Translations under genes and position numbers: made by a program
From: Phytophthora quininea
Lineage: Eukaryota; Oomycota; Peronosporomycetes; Peronosporales; Peronosporaceae
NCBI GenBank assembly: GCA_011947345.1
Contig: JAAVTG010000401.1
Coordinates: 1 to 33,714 of the forward strand
Direction of reading: 5' to 3'
DNA length: 33,714 nt
In this document: positions 30,041 to 33,714 of the stretch, in pieces
Position numbering within the stretch: the stretch's first letter is position 1
Layout of the letters: each line of letters begins with the position of its first letter
The notes under the pieces: generated by a model
Database searches by the model: none
Told to the model about the DNA's origin: nothing
Seen by the model: the letters and a program-made list of their open reading frames with translations, nothing else

Positions 30041-31531
30041 CCTTTCGTCAGTCACGGTTGACTGCTGGGTCGCCGCTGGTAAGACGCTGCTTGGCGGCTC
30101 GGCAGACTGGAGTGCGCACAGCGTGGCGTTTTCGATTATGATACAGGCAGAGAGCGAGCGTCGATGTGTTGACCCCTCGACAGGCGCGTTTCTGCCGGAA
30201 GCGGCAACCTGAGCCCGCGCTTTTGTATGGGGAAATCAAGGCCCACTGGTGTCAATCGCGTTGCCCATCGACGCCAATATTTCAAGCAAAGGCTTGCAGA
30301 GCTTCACACACAACCGGCTCACTTTGCCGAGTAAATGAGCCTTGACCACGGCCTCGATCGAGTCTGTCCAGAACAGACCTAGTTGGCAGCCTCCTCGAAA
30401 TGACCCTGCACCTCGAGTGTCGAGTCTTTCGTTGCGGTGAGATTGTTTGAGTCAGGCTCTTCCTCGTGACAAACCCTTGAAGTCTACAGAGCTCTCTGCA
30501 GGTTGATCTTCTGCGTGCATTGCCATCTTCGGCGGACTCGAACTGCCGGAGACCGACGCAGTTGCGCTGGACTCAGGATGGCACACACCGGCTGTGCCAG
30601 TTGAAGTCGTGCGTCCCTGCTGGTGGATCTACGAAATGCGCGCCCGCCTCCGAGGTGTCTTCTCTGCAGCCCCGAGGTCATTGCACACCTTAGCTAACGC
30701 CGCAGAGCTTGGCCTTAGCAAACCTCGGCCAACCGATGCAAAGAGCCTGAAGGCCAGATCTCGCCGTCGAGCGCACCGCGGTGTCCGCCTGCAAGGAGCC
30801 GTTGAACAAGTGCTTGACCGAACTGCATGGTGGGGGGATCAAGCAGACACTGTCCATCATGTTTAGCGCTACCAAGGACAGCCGGTTCGACTGATCGCTG
30901 CACAGCCTGGGCCGAAATCGTTTTGGATAGCCCAGGTGGTTGTTCCGCCCTCGCCATGCAATCCCGCTGGAAAGCCCTTGGTCAGAGTAGTGACGGCAAG
31001 CAGCTCCATAGAGCACACTGGAGAGGAGATGCCCCTGGAAAATCCGTTGCACAAGTGGAAAACACGATTGCCAGAACCAGTAAAGCAAAGCAGCCTTTGC
31101 CGTCTGCAGATGCTCGTGGTACGACTGAAGCTTGTAGGTCAAATGCAGACGAGGTTCTTGTTTTCTTGTTGTTGCAGGCGATCACGCTGGAAGTTGTCGC
31201 TCCGACTGTCGGAAGATGAAGCACGCGATTGCTGAGAGTTCGAGGCGACGAAGCAGGATCTTGTGTCGATCAAATGATAAGCGCTTGGCTGAGGAACTGC
31301 TAACGACAAGTTGTCGTTTGCAGGACGACACAAATGTGAATGATGCGAGTTTCCAAGCAATTAGACGAACGCAGCGAAAGCATTTTTCATTGATTCTCTG
31401 TGATAAAATAGCAAAAATACAGAGTGCACGGCCGACAACATGAAGTTTGTAGCTGCTGGACGACTGTCCTCTTGGCAGCTCGTAGTTTTTAACGGCTGCA
31501 ATTGCGAGCAGAGCAGTCGTCCTCCGTTCAC
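30041..31531. other. Intergenic region with possible decayed coding sequence
   Basis: The 5' end should contain the FYVE gene promoter; no clear Inr+FPR was found. Between 30236 and about 30475 on the minus strand, two adjacent frames read protein-like stretches (see findings). The rest (30500-31500) has many interrupted frames without a recognisable family. Confidence 0.35.
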
Positions 31532-33714
31532 TTACATCTCGAACGTGAACTCGCTCACGACTGGAAAGTGGTCCGACAGATTGTGCTGCGGCTGGCCGCG
31601 CCAATACCATGGCGCCGACGACGTCAACGGCTGGATCCAGCTAGAAGCGTCTCGCGGCTGGCGATGAGTGCGCGAGTACAGAATGTAATCCAGCAGCTCC
31701 AGACTACCGTCCGAGCTGAGACCATCAGCAGCCAACGCGTTCACTCGCGGGTCAAAGCTGTACTTGCGGCAGTGTTTAAAGGTCGCAACCGAAGTCGGCT
31801 TGTCTGTAGATTCGACGGCAGCAAGCTTCCGTTGGCGAACGACCGACGGATCGTCCGCCTCGAAGATCGACAGCATTTCGTCGTACTCTTGGCTGGTCTT
31901 ATTCAGCCAGTAGTTGACGTTCAGGTCGCCGACAAACAGCACGGCGTCGTTCGCCTCGTCGATATCCATGGCTCGCATGAAGTTCTTGACCATGTTCATC
32001 TGCATCTTGCGCATGGAGCGCGACAGCGGGTCGTCCCAGGCCTGCAAGTGCGTCGAGAAGACGTGCACTAGCAGTCCGTCCTTTAGGATTTTGCAGTACA
32101 GCACGCCCTTGTCTGCGAGCTTATCTGCGCCAGCACAAGCTCCTTCAAAGAGCTTTACTCGGACGCTCAGAATCGGGTACTTGCTGGCTAGAAGTACGCC
32201 TCCATTCAGCAACTTCCGCATGTTGGACTTGTTCATGCGTTTGTGGCCCACCGTTGGAGAGAAGAAAAAGTATCCTGCCTTTGCCATCTTGTCCACCAAA
32301 ATGTCTCGAGCTCGGTAGTCAAAGCACTCAGTCAAGACCCAGATATCGCAAGGCGGCAGTAGATCGCCGATGAGCCGAGCACGGGTGTTCTTCTTTGGAG
32401 AACAACTCGTGAACGCGCTCACTTTGCGTGGCAGCATCCATACGTTGTAGGTACCTACACTCAGCTTCACGTGGCGCTTTTCAAGATGCGCCAAATAGCG
32501 CGTGGACTCCTTGGCCATGCATTTGAGGTCGCCGTCTTCACGTAGCGGCACGATCGTCGTCGGAGTGGCCTCCGTCGTCAAATACAGATCGCTGTCCTTG
32601 TAGTACTCTCGCGGGCGGATACCGCACGCACGGCCGTTGAAGCTGGCAACTAGTGACAGAGGTTGTCCCCACCGCAAGAACTCGTCGTTGGGAGCTACAG
32701 GGAGGTGGAAATTGCTACCATTGACTTGGTGGCGCACCGGTTCCACCGTTGCCACGTAGTACTTACCCAGTGGATTATTGAACGACATGTTGGGCAGGTC
32801 CTTCATGAGCTGCTTCTGACGGCGTCTCAACTCCTGGCGGTCGCGCTGGCGATCTCGCGTTTGTTGCAGCGTATCCGTAATGTCCGAAACCATGTTCATA
32901 TACGATTCCGAAATGGATCGGTAAAATGGTTGGGACCCGGAAAGCACCGCGGACGCTGACGAACTCGAGGCACGTCGGCGATTGCGACCCGACGAAGTGT
33001 TGGCGCTATCGCGGTGACGGTCGATCCCACTGGGATGTCTCCATACGAGCGCGCTGGCGGTCGTGCTCGAGTACCGTTGTTCTGAGTTTCAGCCGTTGCT
33101 TGAGCGGCAGCGGCGGTGTCTGCGTCAAAACTGCGTCTGTGGGTATTGTACTGCATCGATCGTGACGACTGTTGTTGGTGTCGGGAACGCGTGCGGCTGT
33201 TTGCCGAGTTGGTTCCTGAGAGGTTGGGAAGCCTCCTGCTTCGCGGGTAGCTCGTCAGCACCTGCATCTGACGCTGGTCTAGCGTTAGGTCTTCTGAAGC
33301 ACCTTCTCCATCTAGTGCAACTAGACGGTCTTCTTGTTCCGCGTCCTCTTCGTTGTGCGGTCTCGTGGGGTCGGCCACAGTCGCTCGCATAGCATTTGCC
33401 TCTCCGTTATTGTAATGACTATTGATACTGGTAGAGGTGAGTGCTGTGGTGAGTGACTGGGGTCTTTGTCTCTTGATGGAATTGATCTGCACGGACGATT
33501 CCTCGATGGCAAACAGACTCGCTCGCACCTGTCGGTGGAAGGCCAAGTTCACGGGCGGTTTGCTGATGGTCACTGCACCGCGATGGCTCAAATACCGAAT
33601 TGCTCGCCCGGTTTCCGCGTGCACCACTACCAATGGTGTGCCGAAGCGTACCGGTGTACCGACGCTGGAGAAGACAATCTGTTGCTTCTTGGCGTCAAAT
33701 TCAAACAGTCTAAA
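31532..33714 (-). CDS. Sphingomyelinase-like phosphodiesterase (endonuclease/exonuclease/phosphatase fold), 5' end outside window
   Basis: Expected to hydrolyse sphingomyelin or a related phospholipid to ceramide and phosphocholine, probably at a membrane. At least 727 residues. The N-terminal half has a beta-rich region (IVFSSVGTPVRFGTPLVVVH), a low-complexity part and a charged helix (RDRQRDRQELRRRQKQLMKD). The C-terminal 320 residues hold the catalytic fold: SVGTYNVWMLP (Asn), WVLTECFDYRA (metal-binding Glu), NGGVLLASKYPIL, ADKGVLYCKI, VFSTHLQAW (His), LFVGDLNVNYW (Asp and Asn) and LSDHFPVVSEF (Asp-His pair). All expected residues are present. These loops resemble neutral sphingomyelinases more than nucleases. 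One missing base near 32944-32952 separates the two frames. The substrate is not proven by sequence. Confidence 0.86.

Noticed and set aside
30690..31142. Open frame of 150 codons on the minus strand
   Set aside because: It competes with other open frames across the same region and has no recognisable family. At most it is a decayed remnant.

Overview
This window looks like nuclear DNA of an oomycete, most likely Phytophthora or a close relative. The evidence is compact, GC-rich genes with few short introns (58-171 bp), and several genes preceded by the oomycete Initiator plus FPR core promoter (TCAYT..., then a CA[A/T]TTT-like block). The protein families fit as well: a POT transporter, an R1R2R3 Myb, a FYVE+DUSP protein, a receptor-like pseudokinase and a Crypton. 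No species call is attempted.

Layout. 1-1129 (-): a four-exon TauD-type 2-oxoglutarate dioxygenase, cut by the window edge. 1951-3843 (+): a POT-family transporter, convergent with an NADPH-dependent FMN reductase (3893-4501, -). 4937-5208 and 5407-5729 (-): two small proteins, the second with a membrane segment. 6014-7590 (-): a secreted, membrane-anchored protein with DUF2807-like GSG repeats. 9394-11911 (+): a four-exon R1R2R3 Myb. 12205-13660 (+): a Gln-rich zinc-knuckle protein. 14576-16680 (+): a receptor-like pseudokinase. 18230-20704 (+): a C2 + poly-Asp + CAP-Gly protein, convergent with an EF-hand-like protein (20843-22850, -). 22955-28106: a Crypton tyrosine-recombinase transposon with a second, DDE-type DNA transposon (24550-27312) nested inside its recombinase gene. 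28213-30040 (-): a FYVE + DUSP protein. 31532-33714 (-): a sphingomyelinase-like phosphodiesterase, cut by the window edge.

The best structural discovery is the nested transposon pair. The inner element has 36-bp imperfect terminal inverted repeats and a perfect ATAT target duplication, and removing it in thought makes the Crypton reading frame continuous. The Crypton is itself bounded by an exact 14-bp inverted repeat, with more copies of the core motif near both ends.

A second window-wide pattern is that most genes carry one to four single-base frame breaks, usually at G/C (sometimes T) runs and nearly always one base short. The flanking protein is well conserved in each case. This is best explained by homopolymer errors in the assembly, so genes are annotated across these breaks and marked. 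Their frames should be checked before being called pseudogenes. No operon-like cooperation is expected. The neighbours are housekeeping or regulatory genes plus one transposon insertion.
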